Source: Thiotrichaceae bacterium (GTDB lineage: Bacteria; Pseudomonadota; Gammaproteobacteria; SZUA-140). Taken from it: a stretch of DNA of 64,000 nucleotides. A program made the translations under genes and the position numbers. How positions within the stretch are numbered: position 1 is the stretch's first letter; each line of letters starts with the position of its first letter. Shown here piece by piece: positions 1-11,140 of this stretch. Location: positions 124,001-188,000 of the forward strand of contig NVTY02000059.1 in the NCBI GenBank assembly GCA_002401765.2. Direction: 5' to 3'. A model generated the notes under the pieces. That model worked only from the letters and a program-made list of their open reading frames with translations. It was not told the DNA's origin and made no database searches.

Positions 1-255
1 GGCTGCACCTTGCTTCACTTGCAGCGGTAACGACTTGTAAAGATTACGCCGCGCTACTTTTATACTGAACCACCATGTCTCGCTCGTTAGCCCCTCTGGG
101 GGAGTAAGGTGACATAGTTTGTCCCAATGAAGGTAGCGCCCTTTTTGATCGAGTGGGCTGGATCTTTGAATCAGGCGTAGAAACGTCTCTGAATCATTCT
201 CAGTAATAGAGCGAAAAATCGCATCAAAATCCGGGGGTGATACTGGTATTTTCAT
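1..255 (-). CDS. Fic family protein, N-terminal part (runs off the window)
   Basis: The reverse strand reads open from an ATG at 255 to base 1 (85 codons) without a stop. The N-terminus contains KGRYLHWDKLCHLTPPEGL followed by a WW-containing segment, a block I recognise from the start of a Fic (filamentation induced by cAMP) protein family. Fic proteins usually transfer AMP to target proteins, but the catalytic HxFx(D/E)GNGRxxR motif would lie beyond the window edge, so activity cannot be judged. The upstream spacer is AT-rich. A second, broken Fic gene of a different subtype lies at 57.7-58.0 kb. Family assignment rests on recalled similarity of the N-terminal block. Confidence 0.7.
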   Translation of the reverse strand, partial: MKIPVSPPDFDAIFRSITENDSETFLRLIQRSSPLDQKGRYLHWDKLCHLTPPEGLTSETWWFSIKVARRNLYKSLPLQVKQGAA

Positions 256-569
256 CCCTATATATCCTATATAAACAATAGGTTAACCTTCAATTAACCA
301 TTTAAATACTTGAAATTAAAAATCAAGTATAACAGGTATTAGCGACGAGATTGATAACCCGCATTAATGCGGGCTATAGAAAGAACTGCCTGTCACTGAA
401 TGCGTTTAAAGTGATGATGAAATTATAAGCTGTTGTTTTTATGTTTATTTTTGGGTTTCTAATGATGGGTATATGCTTTAATTTTCTCTGCACTAGCTAG
501 GCACCCAAAATTCAGTATAATATGAACGATATTTCACAATTATGTGACTCATAAATTAAGAGTATCTTA
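256..569. other. Intergenic region, divergent promoters and two hairpins
   Basis: A 314-bp AT-rich spacer lies between the divergent Fic gene and the TIGR04255 cassette. It holds an inverted repeat TACTTGA/TCAAGTA (307-313 with 323-329) and the palindrome at 358-373. No ORF of note is present. Both flanking genes probably have promoters here, but I see no convincing -35/-10 pair. Confidence 0.6.
358..373. repeat. Palindrome CCCGCATTAATGCGGG
   Basis: A perfect 16-bp palindrome in the spacer upstream of the TIGR04255 cassette. It resembles the short GC-capped palindromes scattered between genes in gammaproteobacteria. It marks the left side of the cassette; another palindrome (2377-2396) marks the right side. 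There is no T-tract, so a terminator is unlikely. Confidence 0.55.
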
Positions 570-1346
570 ATGGATCGACCATTCCCTACGAGACTCTCTC
601 AAGATCCTATTGTTGAGAGCATTTTTGAGTTACGATTTAAAACAGCACCGGGGATTTCTGCTTCGGATTTGCTTCCAGGACTTCTCTACTCGGCTCTGAA
701 ACAAGATTACCCACAACTTACCAACCTCCCGATCAGTCAGATCCCAAAAGATATTCGCCGCACCGATCCAAATTTGACTTATGCGCCCATTATCCGCTTC
801 GAAGGCGAACAATCTGCCATTATGATTGGAGATTCCGTTTGCAGCGTCGCTTGTCGCCAGCCATATATCGGATGGCGTCAATTTAAAGAAAAAATAGTTG
901 AACTATCTGAATTACTAAAAAAATCAGAAATTATTGTATCAATAGAACGATTTTCTCTGAAATATATTAATTTAATCCAAGCCACTGACAAGTCTTCAGG
1001 GCTAGAGGCTCTTGATTCGTCAATAAAATTAGGCCCCTATGACCTAAATACAAACAGCTGCACGATTCGAACAGAATTAACAGATGGCAATATTATTAAC
1101 GTCGTTAACATTGTTTCTTCTGCCAAAGTATCACTTCCAGGTGGGGTAAATCCGCTAGAAGGCTTACTACTTGATATTGATTCAATTCATACATATAACG
1201 ACATATCTCCTTCTGACTCATTCTGGAAATCCTTTCATTCACAACTTGATTTAGTACGAGCAAAGGAAAAAGAAATTTTCTTCTCTTTATTAGCTTCGGC
1301 CACTGTTGAGCATTATGGCCCTCAATACGAGGAAGACTCGAAATGA
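570..1346 (+). CDS. TIGR04255 family protein
   Basis: A 258-residue soluble protein. Its start, with RLSQDPIVESIFELRF at about residues 8-23, matches the signature beginning of the TIGR04255 family (pattern P-hydrophobic-x-E-x-I-x-E-hydrophobic-R-F). The family is sporadically distributed and has no established function that I know of. No signal peptide or membrane segment is visible. Its last codons overlap the next gene in an ATGA (start 1343), so the two are translationally coupled. The low GC compared with the core block and the flanking palindromes suggest a transferred cassette. Family call is fairly firm; function is unknown. Confidence 0.75.
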   Translation: MDRPFPTRLSQDPIVESIFELRFKTAPGISASDLLPGLLYSALKQDYPQLTNLPISQIPKDIRRTDPNLTYAPIIRFEGEQSAIMIGDSVCSVACRQPYIGWRQFKEKIVELSELLKKSEIIVSIERFSLKYINLIQATDKSSGLEALDSSIKLGPYDLNTNSCTIRTELTDGNIINVVNIVSSAKVSLPGGVNPLEGLLLDIDSIHTYNDISPSDSFWKSFHSQLDLVRAKEKEIFFSLLASATVEHYGPQYEEDSK

Positions 1347-1663
1347 CAACGACAGATGCTGCTCTACATGACCAAAAGCGTATGCGTACTTTCAGCTACC
1401 TTCTTGCAACAGGGCTAGTCGCGGCTACCTGCACACCAGAAGCTAGCTCTCCCCCTTCTGATCATGCTCTTATTTCCTATGAACAGTCACAATATACTGC
1501 TAGTTCATATGGCACATTGGAGGTCAAAGAAACTTTCATATCTAAAGACAATGTTTTAAACGCATTGATTGCACTACACGAAGACCTCCTACACAATCAA
1601 GTTCAATTAGAAGACGATCTCTCTTCTCTGCTTTACACTAATATGGAAGATCTATACGCATAA
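1343..1663 (+). CDS. Hypothetical protein coupled to the TIGR04255 gene
   Basis: A 106-residue protein beginning in the stop codon of the TIGR04255 gene (ATGA overlap). Residues about 16-29 are hydrophobic and end in LVAATC, which resembles a lipobox, but the segment is short and preceded by a 14-residue polar stretch, so export is doubtful. The C-terminal half is acidic and leucine rich, probably helical. I do not recognise a family. The overlap and the next gene 10 bp downstream imply a three-gene operon. Confidence 0.6.
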   Translation: MTTTDAALHDQKRMRTFSYLLATGLVAATCTPEASSPPSDHALISYEQSQYTASSYGTLEVKETFISKDNVLNALIALHEDLLHNQVQLEDDLSSLLYTNMEDLYA

Positions 1664-1673
1664 CTAATTTCGA

Positions 1674-2273
1674 ATGGAAAATGAATTAAAAGAGGCTGCG
1701 CGCTACCTGCCCCCATATCTTCTCCCTAAACAAAGAGAGCAGCTATTTGAGGAAATACGCTCTTTCCCAGAAAAGGCAAATTACTACCTAGCGCGCAATA
1801 CTTATGCCAATGAAATGCTGCAAGGAGATGGATGGGGGGAATTTAAATACTTCGACCCATTAACCGGAAAAGAACAGCAAGTAAAGGGCTTGCTACTATC
1901 TAATAGTTGCGATATTTCTACAAATAATCAACGTACGTTGCCGGTAAAAGTTCTCTTTTCCCCATTACTAAAACTCGATTTATACTTAAGGCGCGTTGCC
2001 AATTCAAAGGGCGAACAACGAGCACAAAGCATAGCAAAAGCAATCAAAGATCAGTGTATTACATCGATCTTTTATCTTCCCGCTAGCGAACAACTCCCCT
2101 TTGAGACAATAGCTCTTCTCGATAACGTGGTATCGATTCCACTCAATCATTGCATTGAGCAGAGGCCAGAGAAACTATTTTGCTTAAGTCAATTTGGCTT
2201 TTATCTTTTTATAATGAAGCTCTCAATTCATCTAACCCGATACCAAGAAGAGATTGCACGCTTTGACGGATAG
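1674..2273 (+). CDS. Hypothetical protein, third gene of the TIGR04255 cassette
   Basis: A 199-residue protein 10 bp after the previous gene. The N-terminus is amphipathic helical (YLPPYLLPKQREQLFEEI). A central LLLSNSCDIS segment followed by a VKVLFSPLLKL strand is the most motif-like part; similar S-x-SCD(I/L) strings occur in uncharacterised phage- or defence-associated proteins, which is only a weak hint. The C-terminal segment FCLSQFGFYLFIMKLSIHL is hydrophobic but contains no clear transmembrane helix of usual length. No function is assigned. Position and strand place it in the same transcription unit as the two upstream genes. Confidence 0.6.
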   Translation: MENELKEAARYLPPYLLPKQREQLFEEIRSFPEKANYYLARNTYANEMLQGDGWGEFKYFDPLTGKEQQVKGLLLSNSCDISTNNQRTLPVKVLFSPLLKLDLYLRRVANSKGEQRAQSIAKAIKDQCITSIFYLPASEQLPFETIALLDNVVSIPLNHCIEQRPEKLFCLSQFGFYLFIMKLSIHLTRYQEEIARFDG

Positions 2274-2376
2274 AAGCCATTACAACACTTCCCGTGATTC
2301 TTAGCTGCTCATTCATCAAAATAACAATTAATGCATTACGCCCGTTAAAGGTTAATTGTGTTATCTCGTAATGATT

Positions 2377-2396
2377 GGTGGGCACATGTGCCCACC
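2377..2396. repeat. Perfect 20-bp palindrome GGTGGGCACATGTGCCCACC
   Basis: An uninterrupted palindrome followed by CTAC, the form of a GGTGGGCA/TGCCCACC repeat that is common between genes in gammaproteobacteria. It lies between the convergent ends of the TIGR04255 cassette and the methyltransferase-like gene and could act as a transcription barrier, although no T-tract follows. Confidence 0.65.
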
Positions 2397-2425
2397 CTAC
2401 TTAGCTCAATGACGAAAAGGAAAAA

Positions 2426-3355
2426 CTAAACAGGGAATCCCTGACTGCGCAGATGCTCTTTAGCACTCAACCCTGTCAGCACCATATCAAGTTCTTTTTC
2501 CCAGTCATAAGGTTCTGCTGGTTCTAGCCCTTCACCCAGGTCAATATCTTGATACGGGGTATCGGCGTAGATTTTAACGTGGCGTATTTCTTCGATACTT
2601 GGGGTGAGTTCTTCCCATACTTCATGCAGGCAATCTTTCGGACGGGTGATTGACCAGCCTGCGATCAATGCATAATTTTCTGGCAAATCAATAAATGCTT
2701 CTGGGGTGCCGGTCTGCGGTAGTTCACTCTTTTCATCGGTGTGATCAGTGTGAATAAAAATGATCAACTTCGGTTTGTGCTTTAAGATCGCGGGCGTCAG
2801 GTTTTGATCACCGGGCATCCATGCAGAGAAAGCGACATCGAATTCAAAATCGATGGCGTCTACCGCTTGATCTTTCATGGTGTATTGTTCAGCATCATAA
2901 AAGTTTTCAATTTGATTTGGCTTGGCGGCTGGGTCACGCGCGCCGATGACGTTCACGCCTTCCTGCGCCAGCAGACTACCGACAAAACCATTGCCAGCAT
3001 GAAGCTCACACACGGTTGGATTGTTAGCGACCTGTTTTGCACAATGCGCTATCTGCTGCATCTCGCCACGCAGTGGGTAGAATGGTGCGATGGTGGTGGC
3101 GAACTCAGTGGGATCACGATCTGGGTTGCTGAAGATCAGTGCATGCAACGGAATGTCTTTAACACGCTCAGCAAATGTCTTTGTTTCATCCCACGCGGCA
3201 TGCTCTTTCTCCTGAATACTGACGATGCGATTAAACATCGCTTCAGAAAAGGCTTCCATATGGCGCAGCTTTTCAAACTCTTCCGGAATCGGTGGTGGAC
3301 CGGATGGGGCGAACATACTTAGATCATCGACGTCTTTCATATCAGTACATCTCAT
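2426..3355 (-). CDS. Class I SAM methyltransferase-like protein
   Basis: 309 residues from the first ATG (3355); an alternative ATG at 3340 gives 304 residues, and neither has a good Shine-Dalgarno sequence. The segment VCELHAGNGFVGSLLAQEG at about residues 114-132 resembles motif I (E-x-G-x-G-x-x-G/S) of Rossmann-fold SAM methyltransferases, followed by VNVIGARD in the place of the acidic motif II strand. The later FDVAFSAWMPGDQNL stretch could be motif IV. No signal peptide is seen. The usual GxGxxG is imperfect (HAGNGFVG), so catalytic competence is unproven and the substrate unknown. It is flanked by a repeat on each side and is not obviously in an operon. Confidence 0.55.
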   Translation of the reverse strand: MRCTDMKDVDDLSMFAPSGPPPIPEEFEKLRHMEAFSEAMFNRIVSIQEKEHAAWDETKTFAERVKDIPLHALIFSNPDRDPTEFATTIAPFYPLRGEMQQIAHCAKQVANNPTVCELHAGNGFVGSLLAQEGVNVIGARDPAAKPNQIENFYDAEQYTMKDQAVDAIDFEFDVAFSAWMPGDQNLTPAILKHKPKLIIFIHTDHTDEKSELPQTGTPEAFIDLPENYALIAGWSITRPKDCLHEVWEELTPSIEEIRHVKIYADTPYQDIDLGEGLEPAEPYDWEKELDMVLTGLSAKEHLRSQGFPV

Positions 3356-3375
3356 TTAGGGGGTCACTAACCAAG

Positions 3376-3489
3376 TGTCATGCGACCGAAGGAAGTACCC
3401 TTGCGGTACGAGGAGTAAAACGACGCGGCAATCTCTTGCCTCTATCGTTACTCAAATGGCGAGATTACTTCGCGCTGCTCGTAATGACA
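3376..3489. repeat. Interspersed repeat with TGTCAT ends
   Basis: A 114-bp noncoding element. It begins TGTCATGCGAC and ends with the inverse GCTCGTAATGACA, and includes GGCAATCTC and GCGAGATTAC blocks in opposite orientation. This is the layout of the widespread intergenic 'TGTCATTGCGAG ... GCAATCTC' repeats. It lies between the methyltransferase-like gene and hemE. The arms are imperfect, so the copy is probably old. Confidence 0.65.
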
Positions 3490-3538
3490 GTTACATTACT
3501 TAGTCAGTGACTCCTGGTGTTTTATAAATGTAATCGGG

Positions 3539-4603
3539 CTATTTATGGTACTTAGGGCTCAGCGCATGCACCGCATCAATAAATGCACCCGCATGTTCCG
3601 GGTCAACAAACTGATGAATACCATGGCCAAGGTTAAAGATATGACCTTCGCCACTGCCATAACCTTCCAGAATGGTTGCGACTTCCTCGCGAATACGCTC
3701 TGGGCTTGCGTAAAGGGTGCTTGGGTCCATGTTGCCTTGTAGTGCAACCTTGTCGCCAACACGTTTGCGTGCTTCACCAATGTCAGTGGTCCAGTCCAGA
3801 CCTAAGGCATCACAACCGGTATCGGCCATCGCTTCTAACCACTGGCCGCCGCCTTTGGTGAAAAGAATGACGGGAACTTTACGGCCATCTTTTTCACGAA
3901 TCAGACCATCAACAATCTGCTGCATGTAACGCAGTGAAAATTCTTTGTAGTCACGCGGTGTCAGTGCGCCGCCCCAGGTATCAAAAATCTGAACCGCCTG
4001 CGCGCCCGCTTCAATCTGCGCATTCAGGTAAGAGGTAACAGACTGCGCAGTGGTATCAAGCAGTTTGTGCATCAGATCTGGGCGATCAAACATCATCCCT
4101 TTAACCTTGGCATAGTCTTTGCTGCCGCCACCTTCAACCATGTAAGTCGCCAGTGTCCATGGGCTACCCGAAAAACCAATGAGCGGCACACGGCCATTAA
4201 GTGCTTTACGAATGGTACGCACGGCATTCATCACATATTGCAGTTCGCCTTCTGGCTCTGGCACAAACAGTTTATTAACATCGGCTTCGGTGCGCACTGG
4301 GTTATCAAAGGTTGGCCCTTCACCGGTAGTAAAGCGTAGGCCAAGGCCCATCGCATCTGGAATGGTTAAAATGTCTGAAAAGAGAATCGCCGCATCCAGC
4401 GGGTAACGCTCCAGTGGTTGCAGGGTTACTTCACAGGCAAGCTCTGCATTTTTACACAGGTCCATAAAGCTACCGGCCTGTTCGCGCGTGGCGCGATACT
4501 CTGGCAGGTAACGCCCGGCCTGGCGCATCATCCAAACAGGGGTTACGTCCACGGGCTCTTTTAGCAGGGCACGTAGAAAACGATCATTCTTTAATTCGGT
4601 CAT
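3539..4603 (-). CDS. hemE: Uroporphyrinogen decarboxylase
   Basis: 354 residues, the usual length. It decarboxylates the four acetate side chains of uroporphyrinogen III to give coproporphyrinogen III in cytoplasmic haem synthesis. The N-terminal signature [12 protein letters not shown] (residues 26-37) contains the two substrate-binding arginines, the [19 protein letters not shown] segment is the second family signature, and the DALGLDWT strand is present. It lies 69 bp after gltD on the same strand, the gltB-gltD-hemE order known from Pseudomonas. hemL, another haem-pathway gene, lies at 42.6 kb. Confidence 0.97.
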   Translation of the reverse strand: MTELKNDRFLRALLKEPVDVTPVWMMRQAGRYLPEYRATREQAGSFMDLCKNAELACEVTLQPLERYPLDAAILFSDILTIPDAMGLGLRFTTGEGPTFDNPVRTEADVNKLFVPEPEGELQYVMNAVRTIRKALNGRVPLIGFSGSPWTLATYMVEGGGSKDYAKVKGMMFDRPDLMHKLLDTTAQSVTSYLNAQIEAGAQAVQIFDTWGGALTPRDYKEFSLRYMQQIVDGLIREKDGRKVPVILFTKGGGQWLEAMADTGCDALGLDWTTDIGEARKRVGDKVALQGNMDPSTLYASPERIREEVATILEGYGSGEGHIFNLGHGIHQFVDPEHAGAFIDAVHALSPKYHK

Positions 4604-4672
4604 CGGTCAGCCTTAAACTTTTAGTTATTGTCTCTTTCACCCAAAGGGCACGCCGTCATGATCGCCAATGTC

Positions 4673-6100
4673 TTAACGTGGCAGATCAGAACTCCCCATC
4701 AAAAACTCATCAACCGCGCGTGCCGTCTGGCGCCCTTCACGGATCGCCCACACTACTAACGACTGACCGCGACGCATGTCACCGGCAGCAAACACCTTCT
4801 CTACGGAAGTTTTATAGTCATCTGTGTTTGCCTGTACATTGCCACGCCCATCTAACTCGGCACCCAGCGCCTCAAGCATTCCTTCGCGTACTGGATGAAC
4901 AAAGCCCATCGCCAGTAGTACCAGATCTGCCTTAAGACTAAACTCACTGCCTTTAATTTCTTGCGGGCCATTCGCGCCCCACTCAACACTGATCGCATTT
5001 AAGGTGTTAGCTTTGCCAGCTTCACCTACTATTGATTGGGTTGCAACCGACCATTGACGCGCGGCACCCTCTTCCTGTGAACTTGAGGTGCGCATTTTAT
5101 TGGGCCAATCTGGCCAGGTGCTACCTTTGTCTTCTTTTTCAGGTGGCTTCGGCATAATCTCTAATTGAGTAACCGATGCTGCACCCTGACGAATCGAGGT
5201 ACCGATACAATCAGAACCGGTATCACCGCCACCAATCACCACCACATGTTTACCTTCTGCACTGATCGCTTCACTAGCAGGGACTTCATCACCGGCAACA
5301 CGTCTATTTTGCTGACGCAGAAAATCCATTGCGAAATGAACCCCGTCAAGGCCACGGCCTTCAACAGGCAGGTCACGCGGATACTCACTGCCACCTGTCA
5401 AGACAACGGCATCGAAATCTTTTTGTAGCTGCTGGATATCAACATCGACACCGACGTTAGCATTCACATGAAAGACAACGCCTTCTGCCGTCATCTGCTC
5501 AACACGACGATCGATGTAATGTTTTTCCATTTTGAAATCAGGGATGCCGTAACGCAGTAGGCCACCCGCACGATCTTCTCTTTCAAAGAGTTCTACCGCA
5601 TGGCCGGCACGCGCTAGCTGTTGTGCCGCCGCCATTCCCGCCGGGCCAGCACCAATCACAGCCACTTTTTTACCGCTCATATGACTAGCAATCTGTGGTT
5701 TGATCCAGCCTTCCTGCCAGGCACGGTCAACAATCGCACATTCGATTGATTTGATGGTGACTGGAATATCTTCAAGGTTCAGGGTACAGGCCGCTTCGCA
5801 AGGCGCTGGGCAAATACGCCCGGTGAACTCTGGAAAGTTGTTGGTTGAATGCAGCACATCAATCGCATTGCGCCAGTCATTTTTATAAACAAGGTCGTTC
5901 CATTCTGGAATGATGTTGTTGACCGGGCAACCCTCATGACAAAACGGAATACCGCAATCCATACAACGCGCGCCCTGTGCATTCAGCGCTTCTTCGCTGA
6001 GTGGCACAACGAATTCGCTGTAATGTTTGATCCGTTGTTCGACCGGTTTATAGCTACGCTCTTGACGTTCTATCTCAAGAAATCCTGTTGGCTTACCCAT
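4673..6100 (-). CDS. gltD: Glutamate synthase small (beta) subunit
   Basis: 475 residues. Supplies electrons from NADPH through FAD and iron-sulphur clusters to the large subunit for converting glutamine plus 2-oxoglutarate into two glutamates. The N-terminal cysteine clusters [14 protein letters not shown] and CPAPCEAAC (about residues 47-60 and 96-107) hold the 4Fe-4S centres. A GAGPAG dinucleotide motif follows near residue 150, and a second GGGDTGSDC motif near residue 290. Its ATG overlaps the gltB stop by one base (TAATG), so the subunits are translationally coupled. Confidence 0.97.
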   Translation of the reverse strand: MGKPTGFLEIERQERSYKPVEQRIKHYSEFVVPLSEEALNAQGARCMDCGIPFCHEGCPVNNIIPEWNDLVYKNDWRNAIDVLHSTNNFPEFTGRICPAPCEAACTLNLEDIPVTIKSIECAIVDRAWQEGWIKPQIASHMSGKKVAVIGAGPAGMAAAQQLARAGHAVELFEREDRAGGLLRYGIPDFKMEKHYIDRRVEQMTAEGVVFHVNANVGVDVDIQQLQKDFDAVVLTGGSEYPRDLPVEGRGLDGVHFAMDFLRQQNRRVAGDEVPASEAISAEGKHVVVIGGGDTGSDCIGTSIRQGAASVTQLEIMPKPPEKEDKGSTWPDWPNKMRTSSSQEEGAARQWSVATQSIVGEAGKANTLNAISVEWGANGPQEIKGSEFSLKADLVLLAMGFVHPVREGMLEALGAELDGRGNVQANTDDYKTSVEKVFAAGDMRRGQSLVVWAIREGRQTARAVDEFLMGSSDLPR

Positions 6101-9100
6101 TAGTGCTGCCCCCCTGGCGCATGACTCTGCGCTTCTTTTCCTGCTGATTTCTCCTGCGCATCCTGCATCTCCTGCAACGCACGGCGATAATCAACCGGCA
6201 TTACCTTCACAAACTTGGGCAACCACTCATCCCAGTTGTCGAGGATTTCACGTGCGCGGCCACTATCGGTGTAGTGCATGTGACGTTCAATTAGGTGTTT
6301 CAGGCGCAGCGCATCGTAACGCGTCATGTCGCTCTGAATATCAACACTGCCATGCGTCTCTAACTCTCCGCCCTGCTGCTCAAGCAGCTCTAGTGAATCA
6401 TCTTCTGCTGGGATCGGTTCCAGGTCAACCATCGCCATGTTGCAGCGCTGTTTGAAATCACCCGCCTCATCCAGTACGTAAGCAATACCACCACTCATAC
6501 CGGCGGCGAAGTTACGTCCGGTCTGGCCCAGTACCACCACCACACCTCCCGTCATATATTCACAACCGTGGTCGCCCACACCTTCAATAACCGTGGTGGC
6601 ACCTGAGTTACGAACGGCGAAACGTTCTCCACCGATACCGCGAAAGTAGGCCTCACCCGAGATCGCACCGTAAAGTACGGTGTTACCCACGATGATATTT
6701 TCTTCTGGCACAATAGGACACTCTTTAGGCGGATAGACAACCAGGCGCCCACCCGACAGCCCTTTACCGACATAGTCATTCGCTTCGCCGATTAGTTCAA
6801 TGCTGACACCGTGCGCGACAAAAGAACCAAAACTCTGGCCCGCGATGCCGCGTGCTGTAATCGAGATGGTATCTTCCGGCAGGCCTTCAAGGCCATAACG
6901 TTCAGCCACACGACCCGACAGCATGGCACCAAAGGTACGGTTCACATTGGTGATTGGTGTTTCAATCGTCACCGCTTCACCGCGCTCTAATGCAGGTGCC
7001 GCTTCTTTAATTAACTGGTGATCAAGCGCATGCTCAAGACCATGCGCCTGTGTTTCGCAGTTATAGATCGCAACACCCGGCCCGGCTTCTGGTTTATAAA
7101 GAACACGAGAAAAATCTAAGCCTTTCGCCTTCCAGTGGTTGATGGCACGGTTCATGTCGAGAAATTCAGAATGGCCGATCATGTCATTAAATTTGCGGAA
7201 ACCCAATTCAGCCATGATTTGGCGAATCTCTTCGGCCACCATAAAGAAGTAGTTGACCACATGTTCTGGCTTACCGGTAAATCGTTTACGCAGTTCAGGA
7301 TCTTGCGTGGCAACACCGACCGGGCAGGTGTTGAGATGGCACTTACGCATCATCAAACACCCTTCCACAATCAACGGCGCAGTGGCAAAGCCAAACTCGT
7401 CGGCACCTAGTAGCGCGCCAATCACAACATCGCGCCCAGTACGCAGTCCGCCATCAACCTGTACCGAGATACGACCGCGCAGTTTATTCATCACCAGTGT
7501 TTGATGGGTCTCGGCAAGGCCAATCTCCCACGGTGAGCCAGCATGTTTGATTGAGGTCAGTGGGCTTGCGCCGGTACCGCCATCAAAACCGGAGATGGTG
7601 ACATGATCGGCATGGGCCTTCGAGACACCTGCCGCAACGGTACCCACTCCCACTTCAGAAACCAGCTTGACGCTGATGCGTGCCTTTGGATTGACATTTT
7701 TCAGATCGTGAATCAGCTGCGCTAGATCTTCAATCGAGTAGATATCATGATGCGGTGGTGGCGAAATCAGACCGACACCCGGTGTTGAGTGGCGTACACG
7801 TGCAATCACCTGATTGACTTTATGGCCCGGTAGCTGACCACCTTCACCCGGTTTAGCACCCTGCGCCATCTTGATCTGAATCTCGTCGGCATTGACCAGA
7901 TATTCAACGGTAACGCCAAAACGACCCGATGCAACCTGCTTAATCGCAGAGCGCATCGAGTCACCATTGGGTAGTGGCTTGAAACGTGAACGCTCTTCAC
8001 CGCCTTCACCGGTATTCGATTTACCACCGATGCGGTTCATCGCAATCGCCAGCGTTGAATGTGCTTCGTGTGAGATCGAACCGAATGACATCGCGCCGGT
8101 CACAAAGCGCTTAACAATCTCTTTGGCATCTTCGACTTCATCAAGCGGCACCGATGCCTTATCGGAATTGAACTTAAACAGGCCGCGCAGTGTTAACAGA
8201 CGCTCGCTGCTTTCGTTGATCAGTTTTGCATACTCAGCGTAAGTAGTCGCATCGTTGGCACGTGTTGCGTGTTGCAGCTTGGAGATCGTCTCTGCAGTCC
8301 AGACATGATCTTCACCACGGACACGCAGTGCATAGTCACCACCCACATCCAGCATGTTGCGATAGATTGGTGCATCACCATAGGCATCGCGATGCCAGAT
8401 AACGGCTTCCTGCGCAACTTCAGCTAGGCCGACACCTTCAATGGTGGTCACAGTACCGCTGAAATATTGATCAACAAAAGCCGTTGAGAGCCCCACCACA
8501 TCAAAGATCTGCGCGCCGCAATAAGATTGGTAAGTAGAGATGCCCATCTTCGACATTATTTTCAGCAAACCTTTGCCTACCGCTTTGATGTAGCGCTTCT
8601 GTAACTCAGCTTCATCCAGCTTTTCTGGCAGGTTGTCTTTCATAGCGCAAAGCGTTTCAAACGCAAGATATGGATTAATTGCTTCGGCACCGTATCCGGC
8701 TAACACGGCAAAGTGATGATTCTCGCGTGCGGCACCGGTCTCGATCACAAGGCCCGCTTCAGTACGCAAGCCAGTGCGCACCAGGTGCTGATGAACAGCG
8801 GAGGTTGCCAGTGCCGCCGGAATCGCAACATGCTGCGCATCAACCGCACGATCCGACAGAATCAAAATATTGTAGCCTTGTTTCACTTCGCTTTCTGCTT
8901 TTGCGCATAGATCGGCAATCGCCTTCTCCATACCTGCCGCACCAAGATCAGACGGGTAACAGATATCCAGCGTGCAGGTGCTAAAGGCACCCTCGGTGTG
9001 ATCTTTAATGTGACGAATGCGATCCAGGTCTTCGTTGGTCAGCACCGGTTGCGATACTTCAAGGCGCATGTGGCTGCCCGCTTCATCGCGACCGAGCAGA

Positions 9101-10761
9101 TTGGGGCGAGGCCCAATCAGCGACACCAGTGACATCACTGACTCTTCACGAATCGGATCGATGGGTGGATTGGTCACCTGTGCAAAGTTCTGTTTGAAAT
9201 AGTTAAACAGTGGCTTCGCCTTGCTCGACAACACGGCAATCGGGGTATCGGTTCCCATCGAACCCGTCCCTTCCTGGCCGGTGAGCGCCATTGGGGTCAT
9301 GATGATTTTGATATCTTCCTGAGTAACGCCAAATGCCTGCTGACGATTGAGCAAGGTGTCGGCATCAAAGCCGGCGGGTGCATCATCAGCGGCGGGTAGA
9401 TCTTTCAGATGGATTTGAGTCTTATCTAACCACGCCTGATAATCGTGTGAACTGGCAAGATCTTCTTTCAACTCAGCATCATCAATGATGCGTCCCTGCT
9501 CCAGATCGATCATAAACATCTTGCCCGGTTGCAGGCGCCACTTTTTGATGATCTTCTCATTAGCGAATTCCAGCACACCCATTTCAGAGGCCATCATCAC
9601 AGTGTCATCATCGGTGATCACATAACGTGCCGGACGCAGGCCATTACGATCAAGCGTTGCGCCAATCTGTTTACCATCGGTAAAGGCAACGGCAGCGGGG
9701 CCATCCCATGGCTCCATCAATGCAGCATGATATTCGTAAAAGGCGCGACGCTTGTCATCCATCAGCGGGTTATCGGACCACGCCTCTGGAATCAGCATCA
9801 TCATCGCATGCGCCATCGAATAACCGCCGGCCACTAGCAGCTCTAGCGCGTTATCGAAACAGGCGGAGTCTGATTGCCCTTCTGAGATCAACGGCCACAG
9901 TTTTTCAAGATCATCACCCAGTAGGTTTGACGCCATCGCATGGCGACGTGCCGCCATCCAGTTGATGTTGCCGCGCACGGTGTTGATCTCACCGTTGTGC
10001 GCAATCATGCGGAATGGATGCGCCAGATCCCACGACGGGAAGGTGTTGGTAGAGAAGCGTTGATGAACCAGCGCCAGTGCTGACATCACTCGCTCATCAT
10101 TCAAATCGCTAAAATATGAGTCGACCTGGTTAGAAAGCAGCATGCCTTTGTAATTGATGGTACGTGCAGAAAATGATGGCACATAAAACTGGCCGCTCTC
10201 TTCCATCCCAGAGGTCGCAATTGCATTCTCAGCAAGTTTACGAATGACAAATAATTTGCGCTCAAAGGCGTCCGTATCGGCGCAGTTATCACCACGGCCG
10301 ATGAAGATTTGACGTATGACCGGCTCAACCGCCTTAACGCTCTCACCCAGGCAGCTATTGTCAGTCGGCACATCGCGCCAGCCTAATATTGTCTGCCCTT
10401 CATCTTCCGCTGTGCTTTCTATCAGCAGTTCACACGCCTGGCGATCCGCCTCATTCTGAGGCAGAAAGAGCATGCCAACGCCGTAAGCTCCCTCGGCTGG
10501 CAGCGTAATGCCCGCTGCAGCGCACTCTTCACGAAAAAACAGATCCGGGACCTGTAACAACAAGCCCGCACCATCGCCTGCTAGTGGATCGGCACCGACC
10601 GCGCCACGATGTTCAAGGTTCTCAAGAATTGTCAGCCCCTGGCGGACAATCGCATGGCTCTTGACGCCTTTAATATTGGCAACAAAGCCGACACCACAGG
10701 CATCATGCTCATAGGCAGGATCGTATAAGCCTTGTTTAGAAGGCCGTGTTTGACGGGACAA
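6100..10761 (-). CDS. gltB: Glutamate synthase large (alpha) subunit
   Basis: 1553 residues, full length for the bacterial alpha subunit. Domains in order: class II glutaminase, whose nucleophile should be Cys22 in HDACGVGF after removal of a 21-residue propeptide; central domain; FMN-binding synthase domain with [12 protein letters not shown] and [12 protein letters not shown]; the 3Fe-4S cysteine set including [13 protein letters not shown]; and the C-terminal GXGXG beta-helix, visible as repeated glycines. The pair with gltD forms the cytoplasmic ammonia-assimilation enzyme. A 379-bp leader region precedes it, separating it from the DamX-like gene. Confidence 0.98.
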   Translation of the reverse strand: MSRQTRPSKQGLYDPAYEHDACGVGFVANIKGVKSHAIVRQGLTILENLEHRGAVGADPLAGDGAGLLLQVPDLFFREECAAAGITLPAEGAYGVGMLFLPQNEADRQACELLIESTAEDEGQTILGWRDVPTDNSCLGESVKAVEPVIRQIFIGRGDNCADTDAFERKLFVIRKLAENAIATSGMEESGQFYVPSFSARTINYKGMLLSNQVDSYFSDLNDERVMSALALVHQRFSTNTFPSWDLAHPFRMIAHNGEINTVRGNINWMAARRHAMASNLLGDDLEKLWPLISEGQSDSACFDNALELLVAGGYSMAHAMMMLIPEAWSDNPLMDDKRRAFYEYHAALMEPWDGPAAVAFTDGKQIGATLDRNGLRPARYVITDDDTVMMASEMGVLEFANEKIIKKWRLQPGKMFMIDLEQGRIIDDAELKEDLASSHDYQAWLDKTQIHLKDLPAADDAPAGFDADTLLNRQQAFGVTQEDIKIIMTPMALTGQEGTGSMGTDTPIAVLSSKAKPLFNYFKQNFAQVTNPPIDPIREESVMSLVSLIGPRPNLLGRDEAGSHMRLEVSQPVLTNEDLDRIRHIKDHTEGAFSTCTLDICYPSDLGAAGMEKAIADLCAKAESEVKQGYNILILSDRAVDAQHVAIPAALATSAVHQHLVRTGLRTEAGLVIETGAARENHHFAVLAGYGAEAINPYLAFETLCAMKDNLPEKLDEAELQKRYIKAVGKGLLKIMSKMGISTYQSYCGAQIFDVVGLSTAFVDQYFSGTVTTIEGVGLAEVAQEAVIWHRDAYGDAPIYRNMLDVGGDYALRVRGEDHVWTAETISKLQHATRANDATTYAEYAKLINESSERLLTLRGLFKFNSDKASVPLDEVEDAKEIVKRFVTGAMSFGSISHEAHSTLAIAMNRIGGKSNTGEGGEERSRFKPLPNGDSMRSAIKQVASGRFGVTVEYLVNADEIQIKMAQGAKPGEGGQLPGHKVNQVIARVRHSTPGVGLISPPPHHDIYSIEDLAQLIHDLKNVNPKARISVKLVSEVGVGTVAAGVSKAHADHVTISGFDGGTGASPLTSIKHAGSPWEIGLAETHQTLVMNKLRGRISVQVDGGLRTGRDVVIGALLGADEFGFATAPLIVEGCLMMRKCHLNTCPVGVATQDPELRKRFTGKPEHVVNYFFMVAEEIRQIMAELGFRKFNDMIGHSEFLDMNRAINHWKAKGLDFSRVLYKPEAGPGVAIYNCETQAHGLEHALDHQLIKEAAPALERGEAVTIETPITNVNRTFGAMLSGRVAERYGLEGLPEDTISITARGIAGQSFGSFVAHGVSIELIGEANDYVGKGLSGGRLVVYPPKECPIVPEENIIVGNTVLYGAISGEAYFRGIGGERFAVRNSGATTVIEGVGDHGCEYMTGGVVVVLGQTGRNFAAGMSGGIAYVLDEAGDFKQRCNMAMVDLEPIPAEDDSLELLEQQGGELETHGSVDIQSDMTRYDALRLKHLIERHMHYTDSGRAREILDNWDEWLPKFVKVMPVDYRRALQEMQDAQEKSAGKEAQSHAPGGQH

Positions 10762-11140
10762 TAGTTTGTTCCTCTCAAAAAATAATTCTGAAATGTACGA
10801 CGCACCTATCTCTCAAGTGCGCGGACACCCTTAATAAACAGCAGATGCCCGAGGCGATAAATCCATCCTCCTCGATGCACCCCAAAGCACCCCCATCGAT
10901 CACCGGGGCGGGGGATTCTCTGTCATATCCCGTCTGGTTTTGCGCAAACAAGATCAAATAATGGCCGTGCGCAGAGGTGCGGACACTCCACACAGACTAG
11001 GACGCCGAAGTATACCCGGCTGAGCGCTACCATTCAATATCAGCGCATTATCGGCTGCGCGCCAAAATAACCATAACTTATTGAAATAAATGGAATCTAT
11101 TAGAAATCACAGAGACACCAAGGCAACTTGAAAATAGCTA
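10762..11140. other. Upstream region of gltB
   Basis: A 379-bp gap on the minus-strand run, presumably holding the gltB promoter. It contains an inverted repeat ACGCAC/GTGCGC (about 10799-10824), a palindromic TTTGCGCAAA near 10940, and a GC-rich stretch at 10890-10915. I found no convincing coding sequence, sigma-54 site or riboswitch. Confidence 0.5.

Noticed and set aside
2804-3322. 172-residue plus-strand frame
   Set aside because: It is the antisense of the methyltransferase-like gene and has no domain or ribosome site.
10775-10993. 72-residue reverse-strand reading frame upstream of gltB
   Set aside because: No ribosome site, no recognisable domain, and it covers the gltB control region; composition looks non-coding.
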